A model generated the notes under the pieces. That model saw only the letters and a program-made list of their open reading frames with translations. It had not been told where the DNA came from and did no database searches. Shown here piece by piece: positions 21,950-34,686 of a stretch of 64,000 bases of DNA. Within the stretch, counting starts at the first letter, position 1. Every line of letters begins with the position of its first letter. The stretch covers positions 147,122,397 through 147,186,396 of the forward strand of contig NC_084800.1 of the NCBI RefSeq assembly GCF_963169125.1, in the 5' to 3' direction. Both the position numbers and the translations under genes were made by a program. The stretch is from Humulus lupulus. Its lineage: Eukaryota > Streptophyta > Magnoliopsida > Rosales > Cannabaceae.

Positions 21950-23061
21950 CTAACCTGTCACTACCGAGGGGCTATCCTCAGCCTCTGCCTGCGTCAGAGT
22001 GAACACTCGAGCTGGAGTCAAGCTGTCCACCTTCCCCGCATCTCCCTTCTTCACTGTTGGGTAATCTTTCTTAAGGTGTCCTACCACCCCACACACAGAA
22101 CAAGCCTTAGCCTGACATTCGCCCGGATGGCGTCTTCTGCACCTCGTGCACTCAGGGTAAGTTCTCCATGTATCACCGCCTCCCTGAGGGCCACCCTGAG
22201 TACCCCGACCTCTCCTATCAGGGCCAAGAATGGGCAAAGCATCAGGGGTCTTCCTCTTCAAATCACTGGGGCCTCCGCCCCTACCAAAACCAGAATATGG
22301 AGGCACCGCCCCACGGCCCTCCCGTCTCATTGGACTCTCCCTCCTTATCTTATTTTCCGCTTCCTCAGCGGCAAGAGCCTTCTCTATAGCATGAGCATAA
22401 GTTGTCCCTCCAGGTACTGTTGTAATTCTCACATTCCGGGCTATCATAGCATTAAGCCCTCTGATAAATCTATCCTACCTAGCTGCATCAGTAGGCACAA
22501 GATCTGGTGCAAACTTCGCAAGTCTATCATATTCCGTAACTGTCATACTGCCCTGAACCAGCCCCACGAACTCATTCACTTTCGCTGCCCTGATGGCAAC
22601 ATTATAGTACTTCTGACTAAATAGGTCCCCGAATCCTTCCCAGGTCAAAGCAGTAACATCCCTAGTCTGTGATGCCACCTCCCACTAGATTCGAGCATCC
22701 TCCATCAACATATATGTGGCACAGGCCACTCTATCATGTCCCTCTACCCTCATAAAGTTCAGAATGGTAGTAATCATAGTCATCCACTGTTCAGCCTTCA
22801 GTGGATCAGGTCCTCCCTCAAAGATCGGGGGCTGCTGCTTCCTGAACCGCTCATACAACGGTTCCCACTTGTTCCCAACCTCAACTGGCTGCACAACAGG
22901 CACCACTGCAGGTGGCACAATGGGGGCAACACTCCTTGATGGATCCTGCTGCCGCAGAATTCAGATCTATTCATCTTGGATCTGTAGTCGAGCTTGCATG
23001 TCTGCCATAAGTTACTGCCAGTTCTCAGGGACTGGCGGAGGGGTCTGGCCCTGATCATCAT
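21950..23061 (-). pseudogene. Element B gag with zinc knuckle
   Basis: This is the capsid protein of the element. The minus strand gives KWEPLYERFRKQQPPIFEGG and DPLKAEQWMTMITTILNFMR (22685-22918), WEGFGDLFSQKYYNVAIRAA (22475-22678), and a basic linker with a zinc knuckle CSVCGVVGHLKKDYP (about 22080), whose last cysteine is replaced by tyrosine. Stops at 22680, 22472 and 21948 break it. The open frame on the opposite strand at 21935-22624 is a shadow. Confidence 0.88.
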
Positions 23062-23497
23062 CTCTAGTCGCAGACTTGTCGGCTAGTCGGGTAGATTTTC
23101 TTGGATGCAAAATTATCCAAGTCAATCTGCAATCAACGACTCGGCAATTAGACTATGATGACAGGGTAGTAATCATTTCATGATCCATCATTGGAACTCC
23201 AATCATTCACAAGCAATCAAGTTATAACAATTCATCCAAATATTCATCCATATATTTATTAGCATGCATAGCAGTGCTGATAAGCACGCCTCAATATCTT
23301 CATGCAATAGACAAGGGCCAGGCCCTATCAGTATCTCATACTCCCTATAAATCAGGCAGATATCAACAATCATATCTCATTCAAATCATTTAAGCACATA
23401 GTCATGTATACACAATTTACCAAACCCTGAGTCGAACATGGCTTTCGCGGTGAATGTACATGTCCAGCCAGTCTTCATGAACCCTTAAACCTAGGAC
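23062..23497 (-). other. Element B untranslated leader
   Basis: About 430 bp between gag and the primer-binding site with no open frame of note. This is where the packaging signal of the element RNA would lie; no specific signal can be assigned. Confidence 0.6.
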
Positions 23498-23509
23498 GCT
23501 CTGATACCA
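23498..23509 (-). other. Primer-binding site of element B (initiator Met tRNA type)
   Basis: The minus strand reads TGGTATCAGAGC, three bases after the LTR end CGTTACA. This dodecamer is the standard plant retrotransposon site for initiator methionine tRNA. Confidence 0.95.
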
Positions 23510-23512
23510 AGC

Positions 23513-25869
23513 TGTAACGCCCTGGATAGCCAAGACCATCACACTGAGTGTTTATAAAGGTGCAAGACTTGCTAATCAAGCCATTTAGTTCAAAACGTGT
23601 CACTGAAACTATAATTGAGCTAGGGTTAATATATTTTGGTCTCAAAACTACATTTCTTATAAATAAGCAATATTCTTTCTACATGGGATCCCAGAAGTAA
23701 TAAATTAAAGACCGTTTACAAAAGATTCAAGATTTAGATACAGTGATTAGCCATACTAAGGCAAAACAGACAGTTAAGCATATCCCGTCCTGTTCCACTC
23801 CTCGGCTGAGGCGGCCGAACAGCTGACTATGTACATTCAGCCCAGCAGCACTCCATCTCAGGATTGGTCCAACTTGCCTTTGCCTTTACCTGCACCACGA
23901 AGAACTCGTGAGCCAAGGCCCAGCAAGAAAACACAATAACAGAACACAATCATTCAATAGCTAGTCAGATAACTCATATCGCATATACATGTACTCAATA
24001 GTTTTAGCATTCATGTTATTCAAGTATTCAGCATACCAAATATATCACTTCATATCAATAATCAATCCACATATGATAACTAGGGTTAATGCCCTTAGGC
24101 CGCACCCTCTATTTATCGCACTGACTCCGGCCCGCTTAAACCGAGCTTAGTGAATATTAAGTAGCCTCAGCTACCAGTGGCCGAGCCGCGCCCTGTGCGC
24201 AAGTATAATTTACGACACCCTTAGGTCGTTTATCATATGTCGCATGGCATAATACCATCCATGCCATTATATAGATATCAAGAGCACTTAGTCCCATCAC
24301 AAACACATAACCGGGTGCAGTTTTCTTACCTTTAGATTTGTTAGCTTTGTTCGATTGATCCTCAAGTACGACCCCTCTTGAGCCCTAGTGTGTGCCTAGT
24401 CACAACCATGGATTAGAATCATCACCAAGACTCAAGTTCAAAACCTAGCCTCGGGACCAATCCCAAGCCCTAATTCCACCAAACGGGGTGGTGGAATCAA
24501 ACCACGAACCCCCGGGCAAAAACTGTTGAAAATAACCCAAAAACCCGTTTCTGGAAACAGGGTACCGCTACAGCGCTCTTTGGAGGGCGCTACAGCGCTA
24601 CAAACAGAACCTAAAAACGCCCCAGACAACATGGTCTAGCGCTACAGTGTAGCGCTAGTCACAGAACAACAACCCTGCATTGTTTCCTCCTTCAATTTTC
24701 CTAAACCAAACCTTACCAAAACTTTTCCAAACTTCAACCAAACTTAAAAACAAGCTTATCAACATGTCTAACTCATCCCAAATGACCCAACCACATAAAA
24801 CTTAAGCACATGCACTCCAAATCCCAAAAGTCACCATGGGTTGACCTCATACTCAGAAACTCAGCAAAACAGCTAAAACCTCAGGATCTTAGAGCTAGAA
24901 TTTCATACCTTCAATGGAGAGTTGACCTTATGCTAGCCTCTACACCTCCTTGGCTTACTCCTCCTCAAATCCTCAGCTTTAATTCCCGTAATTCCCCATA
25001 AAAAATCAGTTCAGAAAATCATCTCAACCAAGACCTGAAACATAAGAGCAGACCCTAGAAACTTACCTCAATTGGATGCCTAATCCCTGCTGAATTCTCA
25101 CACTTGATCAAGGTCTCAAGCACAAGGCCTTAGCCAGGAACTCCTCTGAATTTTAGCTCCAAAAGACCCCAAGGAATGGAGAAGAATCCTAAACTGACAG
25201 AGATAAAAATGAACTTCTATTTTTCCTTCTTCATTTCCCTTCTTCTTTTCTTTCCTTCAGACACTAGACTTTTCCCACTAAGGAATAAAGCAACTTAACT
25301 CTTATTCCTTATAAGCCAAATGACCAATTTTCCCTCCCTTTACTTTTAAGCCTTCTAATCCACCTAGGGGCATTTTGGTCATTTCACCCAATTCCAGCTA
25401 ATTCCTCAAATGTATCTAATATTGATCGCTTAATTCCCGACACCTAACTAGTTTCCAATTATACTCCTCAATATCAAATAATCTCCAATGTATTACCTAA
25501 CTTCCCAAAAATACCCCTAGGCTCGCCCCGAGCAGGTACAAATCCTCGCCGTGACTTTTTCGCTAAACCGCTCACTAGGATCGCCTTGAGTCACAAATTA
25601 CAAATATATCCACATAATAATGTGGTCTCGACAATTTATCGCAGATATATATATATACAGCTATGCCCTCAACAAGCCAAAATTACGATTATGCCCTTCT
25701 AACCTAATCAGGGCCTACATGCATACTAATACACATAGTCATGCATCACAGATATTCAAGTAGTCATATAACATGCGTTTAAATCATTAAAACACATACA
25801 ATCCAATTATGCCCTCCCGACACACTAATCAAAGCCCTTAAGCCTTATTAATAAATTTGGGTCGTTACA
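23513..25869 (-). mobile_element. Element B 5' LTR (right)
   Basis: 2357 bp with the same ends as the left copy. As the 5' LTR it would drive transcription leftward. The putative intron on the minus strand goes from donor 24329 (AAAG|GTAAGAAAAC) to acceptor 23890 (GTGCAG|GTAAAGG). The palindromic TAGCGC cluster is at about 24550-24655. Confidence 0.93.
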
Positions 25870-25874
25870 ACTAC

Positions 25875-27440
25875 ATTAGCTAGAAAACCTATACAACCTC
25901 CTTGTAATAGATCCCTAGCCCTCAATGCTAATATCAAAGGAATGCGGGGTCCATGCATAGCACCCACAAAGACAATGGGGTCCTCCTCCTCAGACTCAAA
26001 AGTCACCATCTTCTTTCTGCAATCTATAGTGGCCTCGTATCTGACTAGCCAATCCATCCCCAAGATCATATCAAAATCATCCATACCCAACTCAATCAAA
26101 TCTACTAATAGTTCCCTACTATCCACTATCACTAGCAGTGCTCTAATCCATCTCCTAGAAACTACCAACTCCCCTATAGGCAGTATAGTCCCAAACCCTG
26201 CAGTATAATACTCACTAGGCCTAAACAATCTATCAATCACTTTACTAGAAACAAACGAATGTGTAGCACCAGAGTCAATCAATATGGTATATGAAGAGCC
26301 AGTGCTAGAAAGTTGACATGTCACTACCGAGGGACTAGCTCGGCCCCTGCCTGTGTCAAGGTGAACACTCAAGCTGGAGCCAAGCTGTCCACCTTCCCTT
26401 CTTCCTCCTTTTTCAGTGTCAGACAATATTTCTTGAGGTGTCCAACCACCCCGCACAAGTAACAAGCCTTCGCCCGTCATTCGCCCAGATGGCGCTTCCT
26501 GCATCTAGTGCACTCTGAATAACTCCTCCATGTTTCACCGCCTCCGTGGCGGTCACCCTAGACACCCCGGCCCTTCCTATCAAGACCAGAAGTGGTCGAG
26601 GTGTTAGAGATCTTCCTCTTCTGATCACTGAGGACTCCACCCCTACTAGACTCTATATATGGAGGCACTACCCTGCAAACATCCCATCTCGCAGCGTTCT
26701 CCCTCCAAATCTTGTTATCTGCTTCCTCAGCAATGAGGGCCTTCTCAACCACCTGGGCATAAGTCGTCTCCCCAGGTACTGAGTTATCCTCATATCTCGG
26801 GCTATCATAGCATTAAGCCCTCGAATAAACCTGTCCTGTCTGACCACATCTGTAGGCACTAGATCTGGTGCAAACTTTGCTAGCCTATCAAACTTCAGGG
26901 CATACTCAGTAATTGTCATACTTCCATGTCCCAATCCAATAAACTCATTCACCTTTGCTGCCTTGACGACAACGTTGTAATGCTTCTGGTTGAACAAATC
27001 TCTGAACCCGTCCCAACTCATAGTAGAAACATCTCAAGATTGTGATGCCACCTCCCACCAAATATGGGCATCCTCTCTAAGCATATAGGTAGCACAGGAC
27101 ACCATGTCATTACCTTCCACCCTCATAAAGTCCGTGATGGAGGTGATCATACTCATCCACTGTTCAGCCTTTAGTGGATTTGGTCCTCCCTCAAAGGTTG
27201 GAGGGTGCTGTCTCCTGAATCTCTCATATAGTGGCTCCCACCTGTTTCCAATTTCAGGTAGTTGTACAGCTGGTGCAACAACAGGTGGCAAGTTAGGTGC
27301 GGCTCTCCCCAACGGAGCCTATTGCCTTAGAAGGCGAATTTGCTCTTCCTAACTATGAAGTCTAGCTTACATATCAGCAAGCAATTTCTGCCAGTTCTCA
27401 GGGACTGGTGGAGGGTTTTGACCCTGCTCTTCATCTCTAG
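25875..27440 (-). pseudogene. Element A gag and protease
   Basis: From the right: gag NRWEPLYERFRRQHPPTFEG (27034-27312), WDGFRDLFNQKHYNVVVKAA and YALKFDRLAKFAPDLVPTDV (26668-27021), a linker, then the protease ILIDSGATHSFVSSKVIDRL and DDFDMILGMDWLVRYEATID (25875-26270) ending QGGCIGFLANVV. The last residues are completed by VDTTRITPVG at 13859 once element B is removed. It is a close relative of B in gag and pol, but a separate and older copy. Several stops and frameshifts are present. 27313-27440 still shows the acidic N-terminal part of gag. Confidence 0.9.
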
Positions 27441-27469
27441 CCTCGACCCTGGTGTCAGCTATCTCTATG

Positions 27470-28942
27470 TGCTTATACCATTTTTCTTACCTCAAGTCTT
27501 GTGCAAATAATGGTATGACCCCGAGCGCGATCCCTTTTCCCTTGAGCCTTGCAGTAAACCTAGTCAAAACCATAAACGGTACTCCTGTTATGATTCAACT
27601 TCAAAAACAAATTTTGGGACATTCCTATGCTCTCAGCACCTTTGATTCAACCAAATGGGGTGGTGTAATCGTCCCTTGAGTGCTCAAGCTCTTCCCAAGC
27701 CCTAAAAACAACATATATTGAAATAGGCATAGGACAGGGTTGCCACCCCCTAGGGCAGGGGCACCCAAATGGGCAGAGACACCCCCAAACTATCCCTACA
27801 TAGCGTAGGGGAGCCCAAAACCAGGATGGGGGCACCCAAATAGGCAGTGACACCCCAAAATCCCCCATGCATAGCGCATGGGCGCTACAGCGTGAACCCA
27901 GAATTCTGGGTTCCGTTTTCTCCAACTTCTCCGACCCATTTCGCCAAAATTCTAACCTAATCCTCCTTACAATCACCAAATGAGGTCCCAACAAGTTTTC
28001 CATAAACTTTTAACCAAAAATCACCTCATACTTTTATTAGCACAAAACCCAAACCTCAAAGTATCAAAACCTCAACCAAAAACACCCAAAATCTGAAAAT
28101 TACTCAAGAGCATAAACACTCCTCAAGAACACAAAGAAAAGCAAGAACAGCCAAGATAATTCATACCTTAGTTGCTCCAAATTGGAGAATTCAGTCTATA
28201 ATTGACCACCCAGTGCTCCTATCTCCAATAAATTCCTATTCTCCTCAAGAAAACTTAAGAAGCTTCAAGAATCCCTTAGGTGTTCTAGAGAGTAACCAAG
28301 AATGAGAGAAAGTGACATCGTGAATATGAAATGGCCCAAAAAACGTGGCAGGCAATGCATTAATAGAAAATTATCTATCATTTGGTCAAATGACCAATTT
28401 GCCCTCACCTTCAATCAAACTACAAGACTAAGCCCAAGAGCAAAATAGTCATTTTAGCCTAATCTCCCATTAACCTCAAATTACACCACATATTCCCAAA
28501 TAAAATCACCTACCCAAAATACTCACCAATTAAATTCTCATTAATCAATAAACCCTGGTAACTCTCCAAATAACCAAAATACTCCTAAGCTCATCATGAG
28601 TCAAGTATTTATCTTCATTATAACATTTCCGCCAAATTGCTTAAAAGGACCGTCTTGTGCCGAATATCACAAATATACTCACATAACAATGTGCACTCAA
28701 GCATATAGTACATATAATTACAGATATACCATCACAGGTTAAAATTACGAAAATGCCATTTTTAACAGAAAAGGGCCTATAAGCACAATTAATTCACTTA
28801 CTATAACTCATGTCATTCACATAATCACATGAATATTCAATAAAGTTACGTGTAATTCGAGTTATGTCCTCTTGTCACCCTAATCAAAGCACTAAGCCCC
28901 TAATCAAAGCACTAAGTCTTATTATGAATTTGGGACGTTACA
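27470..28942 (-). mobile_element. Truncated 5' LTR of element A
   Basis: The sequence jumps from gag directly into mid-LTR. 27480-27495 has TTTTTCTTACCTC, the complement of the LTR splice-donor-like motif, and the rest follows the usual LTR order to GGGACGTTACA at 28942. The primer-binding site, leader and the U5-side half of the LTR are missing. It has the GCGCTACAGCG-type cluster at about 27745-27895. Assigning it to element A rests on position and orientation. Confidence 0.7.
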
Positions 28943-30424
28943 ATATATAAATATTATATTTTAACAAAAATATAACGTGGCCAACAAAAATTAAACTAAA
29001 TTAAAATTTAAATTTAAAAAATGTTTCCCAACACTATCATCAAAAAGAAAATTAGACACACATTTGTTTTGCCTCCACTAATAGTTTTACCTTTTAAATT
29101 AATAGAAAAAGTAATTTGGATTAAATAATAAATAAAATAAATAGTAGTATTTATCTTAACTAACTTAATATAATATATTGTTATTGAAGTATTTAAATTT
29201 GTATTTTAAAAACTGTCAAAAATTAAAATAGTACACTAACTAATTTAAAAAAATATTTGAAAAACTATAAAGCAATAAGAACCGTTTCAAATCTACTATG
29301 GCCGGAAAAGATCATTAGAAAAATAATAGTTTAAATAGTGTTTAAAAGATCTTTTGTAATTCTAAAGGAGAAATACAATGAAGAAATTTTATGAGAATTA
29401 GGTAAAATTTCAGTTTTTCAAATAATGGAAATCAAAAAGATTAACAACAGTATATAAACAATATCTCAAAGTTCATTTATAAGTGAATATGTAAAAACAA
29501 AGATGGGTGAATGATTGTAATAAGATTCGCATTACTATAATTTATAAGAGACCAAAAGTTAAACGTGTATTCATGGCAATTCGTAAGAGAAGGACTAAAA
29601 TTAATGTAACTCTAACCCTAAAATGAAATACATAAATGAATAGAACATAATTAAATTAATGAATTTTCAATTGGATTTGAATAAATAAACATACCTATTG
29701 CAACCGTTTGTCGACACAAAGAACTGATGAGATAATTAAATAACTTTGAAACTCACTAAAAATTTCAATCCACGAATTAAAATCTTTCTCCATTGAAGAG
29801 GCCTGAACTTAATTACATCATGAGCTTTTGACCTCGAATGGATTCAAAAACTCTTAATATATCTTCCTTTTTCCTCTTATTCTAGGCAATACTCAGAAAA
29901 TGATAAACTTTCACCAAAAGAGCATTAAGGATAATGAAACACATTATTTTAAATGTATTACATATATACACATTCGTATTCGATTAATGTAAAGAGTAAA
30001 GATGATGGAAATCGTGTTCAGCAACTTTCATCAATGTTGGACGACGGAATCAACCAAAGGACCACAAATTAACCGCTAAGTACTCTGTTAACTCATCATA
30101 ATAACATCAAGAATTTTGAACAAAAATAGTAAACAAAACCATACAAACAAAAATCTAAGGCATGATGGTGAACAAATTAATAATTGTAGAATTAAACCTC
30201 AACATAAGTAAATAACAATAAAATCAATATAAAAAAACTTCCTTACCCATATGAACAAATGAAAAAAAATAAAAATCGCAGAGATATTATTGAAATTTTT
30301 GTGTTCACTCAAAAAAAACTACTTTCTGTTTGACAATCAATGACATGATAAAGATAAGCCTCACCTCTCAATTTTTTGAAAGTCTGATTGAAAAACTTAT
30401 ATATGTGTGTGTTGATGTAGTTTT
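28943..30424. other. AT-rich stretch, nothing recognised
   Basis: About 1.5 kb of AT-rich DNA without an open frame, RNA gene or repeat that I can support. It is the left flank of the copia insertion. The bases before the copia LTR (GTTTT, 30420-30424) nearly match the pentamer after the right LTR (GTATT). Confidence 0.5.
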
Positions 30425-31634
30425 TGTTATGAAAATATGTATTTGCCTCAATGGAAATGGTAAGAAAATACAACTTTAGACAAAATATTACAAATAAATA
30501 TAGTTTGATTAAATAAAGTTACAATTCTATGAAAAATTACAATTAAATATAGAGAAAGAAATAGAAGATGATAGATATAGAGAAAGAAGTAGAAGATGAT
30601 AGAATAGAGAAAATAAAACTATTTGACAAAAAGATACAAATAAAACTTGAGATAGTAAAATGAAAGATGTAGATGAGATTACAACTCTAAAACAAAAGAT
30701 ACAAATAAAATAGAAAAGAAGAACAATAGGAGAAATGAAAAACAAAAGAACAAAAGAATAAGAACAAGAACAATCAACAAACAACTCTCACTCAGACAAC
30801 CAAAGTGAAGAGTGTTGGGAATCACCAACTTGAACAAGGTTTGAAACCTTTGTCCAAAAGCTTATTTCCCCCTAACTCAAGCACTAAGAGATCTCTCACA
30901 GATTTTGGAAATGCTTTTTGGAATAATCAAGTCTCAAAGTGTTTCTAGCCAAGTGTTCTGATGGATAGAAATGTTGTGTCTTACAAGTGAGCATTAGCTC
31001 TTATTTATAGAGTTTTGAGACACCCTTTGAATTTCAAATTCCACCAACCCTTATGGTTGTTACCAATGATTAATTTGATGTTTTATGGAACTAAAATAGA
31101 GATTTGGGAGTTATTTGGCTGTTGGAAACGTTCAAAATTGGATAAAACCAAAACTTGGAATATGCTGACAGCCACTTGGGTCGCGACCTGATAAACAGGC
31201 ACCGCGGCCCTCAGAGCAATTCTGCCACTTGGGTCGCGGCCTGACAAACAGGCGTCGCAGCCCTAGGCCTTTTCCAACAACTAATTTTTCAATTTTTCCA
31301 AAAATGTTCCAAATTTATTCCCAATTGATTTTATAACTTCCATACACAATATAGGAGTTGAAATCACATCTCTATTAGCCAATTTTCATATGGCTTTAAG
31401 AAATTCATCTTAATATTGTGTAACAACTAATCTATACAATAATTTGTGATATTTGGAAGTTACAAATTTGTAACACCAAATATGTTACATATTATGATAT
31501 ATCTCATATATCTAAATATTGTAACTTTCTATTATATGTTACAATATGTGACACTCTTTGTCACATTTATTTAATCTAAAACATTATATTATAACATAAT
31601 ATAATATTACGTTATATTATAAAATAATATAACA
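30425..31634 (-). mobile_element. Copia 3' LTR (left)
   Basis: Plus-strand ends TGTTATGAAAATATG and ATAATATAACA. A GC-rich pair of repeats with GGTCGCGACC and CACCGCGGCCC-type palindromes lies at about 31175-31270. Its other copy is at 40691-41863. Confidence 0.9.
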
Positions 31635-32237
31635 TTCCCCCACTAGATTAAATAGTTATCTACACTTACTTAATCAATCATTATATTTTAAAATATAACA
31701 TATCCCCCACTTTAATAAATAAGAACTCTCTCTTATAGGAGTCATTGCATTAGTGCATAAAGTAAAGTGTTTTTCAACTTGAACTTTACTATAGTGTAAT
31801 TATCACAAAATTTGTCGAGAATTTGGTTGCACTGGTCATTGAACCATCTTTTCATGATAACAAATCGGTGATAACACACACACATTTGCAATGTTCACTT
31901 GAGACCTCTATGTCTCGCTTTGCACCGTTAATGGCCATGTCCACTTTCCATTCATGGACGTTCTTGAGAATACTCTCAATTCTCATGAGAGGCGGTATCA
32001 CCCGTAGGTCCATATAGGTAGAATTCTTACATTATTTTGTTACAAAAAATACTTGTCTTCACAATACTGAATTCTATTAAAAAACCTTTCGGTTTTAACC
32101 CTCAACTTGGTAACTGACTAGTACTTAATATCTCATATGTGACTTGTTTTGAGTAAAACTAATATTCACTTGATTGACTTGTTATTACCTATTGAACCTA
32201 ACACTAGTTGAATAACTAGTGTTAAGATAGGTTACCA
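31635..32237 (-). other. Copia polypurine tract and 3' untranslated region
   Basis: The minus-strand polypurine tract AGTGGGGGAA (31635-31644) abuts the LTR. A second similar tract, AGTGGGGGATA, lies at about 31683-31693. The remaining roughly 550 bp up to the pol stop holds no supported gene. Confidence 0.7.
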
Positions 32238-32537
32238 TCAATCGTGAATCTCTTTAGGGAGTTTAAGTCCCATCCCTCGAGATGATGCAACCACTAAATC
32301 CCTCGTTAGTGGCTTAGTGAAAGGATCCGCCAGATTTTGACTTGTTCTCACATAGGATATTCAGATGACTCCTCTTTGAATCAATTCTATTACATATCCA
32401 TGTCTTAGACTAATATGTCTAGACTTCCCATTATACACTCCACTGTATGCTCTAGCCAACGTCGCTTGGCTTTCACAATATATAGATATTGTGGATACAT
32501 TCTATTTGATTAGGGGCATCTCTATCAATAGATCCCT
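32238..32537 (-). pseudogene. Copia RNase H, C-terminal end
   Basis: The minus strand encodes NVSTISIYCESQATLARAYS, NGKSRHISLRHGYVIELI and QNLADPFTKPLTRDLV, the standard end of copia RNase H, with a TGA at 32238-32240. It continues the RNase H at 34687 across the inserted solo LTR. The CES at the DNQA-like position differs from the usual CDS or CDN. Confidence 0.9.
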
Positions 32538-34681
32538 TGTAACGCCCTGGATAGCCAAGACCGTTACACTTTGTGTTTATAATGTGCCAAACTTGCTAAT
32601 CAAGTATTTAAAGTAAAAGCGTGTTACTCAAATAGTAGAGGAACTAAGGTTAAAAGAGTTTTGGTCTCAAAAGATACATTTTCATTACTAAACATTGTTT
32701 ATGTACAAGGGATCCCAAAAATGACAGTTTAAAAGTCATTTACAAAAGTTACAAAGTCTATATACATCAACAGCCATACTAAGGCAAAATGAGTGGTTAG
32801 GTAATCTCCGTCCTGACACACTCCTCGACCGTGGTGATCGAACGGCTGGCTATGTACATTTCACCTCGGAGCTCTCCACCTCAGGCCTGGTCCAGCTTGC
32901 CCTTACCCTTACCTGCACCACGAAGCACCCGTGAGCCAAGGCCCAGCAAGAACATATATCAATAATAGAGCATGCACATTTAGCTGTCAAGTCAATCTCA
33001 CTTATAACATCTCATAAACTCAAGCATATCAATGGTCAAGTATTTCATATACAGAGCATTTCAACTCATTTAACACAATGCACAGATGATAACCAGGGCT
33101 AGCGCTCACAAGCTGCTCCCTCTGTTATCCTTTCGTTTCTGGCTCCCAGTGGCCAATTCGCGTCCCATACGCTAAATTCATGAACGGTACTCTTAGACCG
33201 CTTACACGTGTCCCTTGGCATAATACCAACGATGACACAAAACAATTCTCGGGAGCACTTAGTCCCATCACAGTCATACATTCGGGTGCAGTGTTCTTAC
33301 CTTTCAATTCGCTGGTTTCCGATATCACGTAGCCACAAGCACGGTCCTCTATCCCGAGCTTCTCCAAAGTCCTAATCAAACACAAATATAATATTCCTTG
33401 TCATTAACCAATCCAAGACTACCTTCCCGGTACCTAATCCACACTCTCGGAACCCCTAAAACCCTAGAACAACATCCCGGAGACATCCCCCGAACCCCCG
33501 GAGCAAAGGTCAAAAATTGCAAAATATCACTCCCTGAATTTTGCCTTGTGCCGCGGCACCACATTCCTTGTGCCGCGGCACCCACCTCCAGAGACCCCTA
33601 GGCCGCGGCAAGCAAAAGCCGTGCCGCGGCACACCATCGCAGACCCAGATTTCTGGGTTTTCCTTCGCATTTTCCCGAGCTCCAACCTCACCAATTCACC
33701 CCAAACTCTATCCTAAGTCCCAAAACCAACTCTAAGCCCCTAACAAACCTCACAACAACCCAAAGACATCATGCCTAAGCTCACTCACACCTTCAATCCT
33801 AAAATTCACTCTTGAATTCCCACTTGACAACTCAAACCAGAAAAGTTATGCACAGCTTGAATTCAAGCACAACCCACACTTCAAACTCCCTAAACCTTAA
33901 CAAAACAAATCTAATAAACATACAGAGACCTTACCTTAAGTGATAGGTTCAACCTCCAGCTCTTGACCTTCTTCCCCCTTGGTTTCCAAATTCTGAAATT
34001 ACATAAAACCAGCCACCAACTTATCTCAATTCACCTTCCTTAACTAAAATTCAGACTTAAAACTTAGATATAGCATAATCAAAATCTTACCTCTGAGTTT
34101 TCTTGGCCTAAACTTGGTTGATAACATCAGACATCCCTTGATTCTCCTTCCAAGAGTCTAGATTTCTGCTTCTCCTTTCTATCTCCTTTTTGTTCTAATT
34201 CTAGGTTTCCACCATTCAGCATAAACCCCTCTCCAAAATATTATACGTATATGTTATTCCCTCAGCTCAAACTCATCTATTTACTACCAAATTACCATTT
34301 TAACCCTCCATTAATATCACTTACTAACTAGACCTCAAGGGCTTATTTGTCCTTTCCCTAACTTTGCAATTCTACCACTTTCCCAAAGAAACCTGTTACT
34401 TTCTATAGTTACTAATGGTTACACAGGTTACCAAGTCACCAGTTACCTTTATCTAGTTTCCTAGGACCGCCTTGGCACGTGCATCACGTTTGTATCACAG
34501 CACCCACACAGTACAATTCACATATCATAATTATCACATAATATAATTCACATAGTCATATAACATGCTTAAAATCATAATCATACATCTTAATCATAAT
34601 AATCACACATAATTCCCATCATGCCCTCCCGGCATACTAATCAAGGCCCTTAAGCCTTATTAGTGAATTTGGGTCGTTACA
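32538..34681 (-). mobile_element. Solo LTR of gypsy type in copia RNase H
   Basis: 2144 bp with plus-strand ends TGTAACGCCCTGG and GGGTCGTTACA, flanked by a perfect duplication TCCCT (32533-32537 and 34682-34686). It is related to the B-family LTR but diverged in the body. A cluster of GTGCCGCGGCAC palindromes lies at 33540-33640 in place of the TAGCGCTA cluster. The putative minus-strand intron runs from donor 33300 to acceptor 32913. Confidence 0.95.
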
Positions 34682-34686
34682 TCCCT

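Larger units (their letters stand above)
13860..25869 (-). mobile_element. Complete gypsy element B (Tekay/Del-like chromovirus)
   Basis: Two LTRs (13860-16206 and 23513-25869) bracket a minus-strand gag-protease-RT-RNase H-integrase region with polypurine tract and primer-binding site in the expected places. The duplication ACTAC flanks it at 13855-13859 and 25870-25874. It is inserted in pol of element A, whose coding order is restored when it is removed. Excluding the nested solo LTR 16317-18662, it is about 9.7 kb. Several stop codons make it non-coding today. Confidence 0.93.

Noticed and set aside
21935..22624. 229-codon open frame on the plus strand
   Set aside because: It lies exactly opposite the gag of element B, which has recognisable capsid and zinc-knuckle motifs on the minus strand.
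28943..30424. Possible host gene in the AT-rich gap
   Set aside because: No open frame with a recognised domain and no exon-like chain of coding blocks with splice sites could be followed.
30527..30784. Hydrophobic open frame on the minus strand, and the similar one at 40714-40983
   Set aside because: Both lie at the same place in the two copies of the copia LTR and come from AG-rich LTR sequence. No family motif is visible.
33397..33735. Open frames on both strands around the GCCGCGGC cluster
   Set aside because: They are LTR sequence. The same region in related LTRs has no conserved frame.
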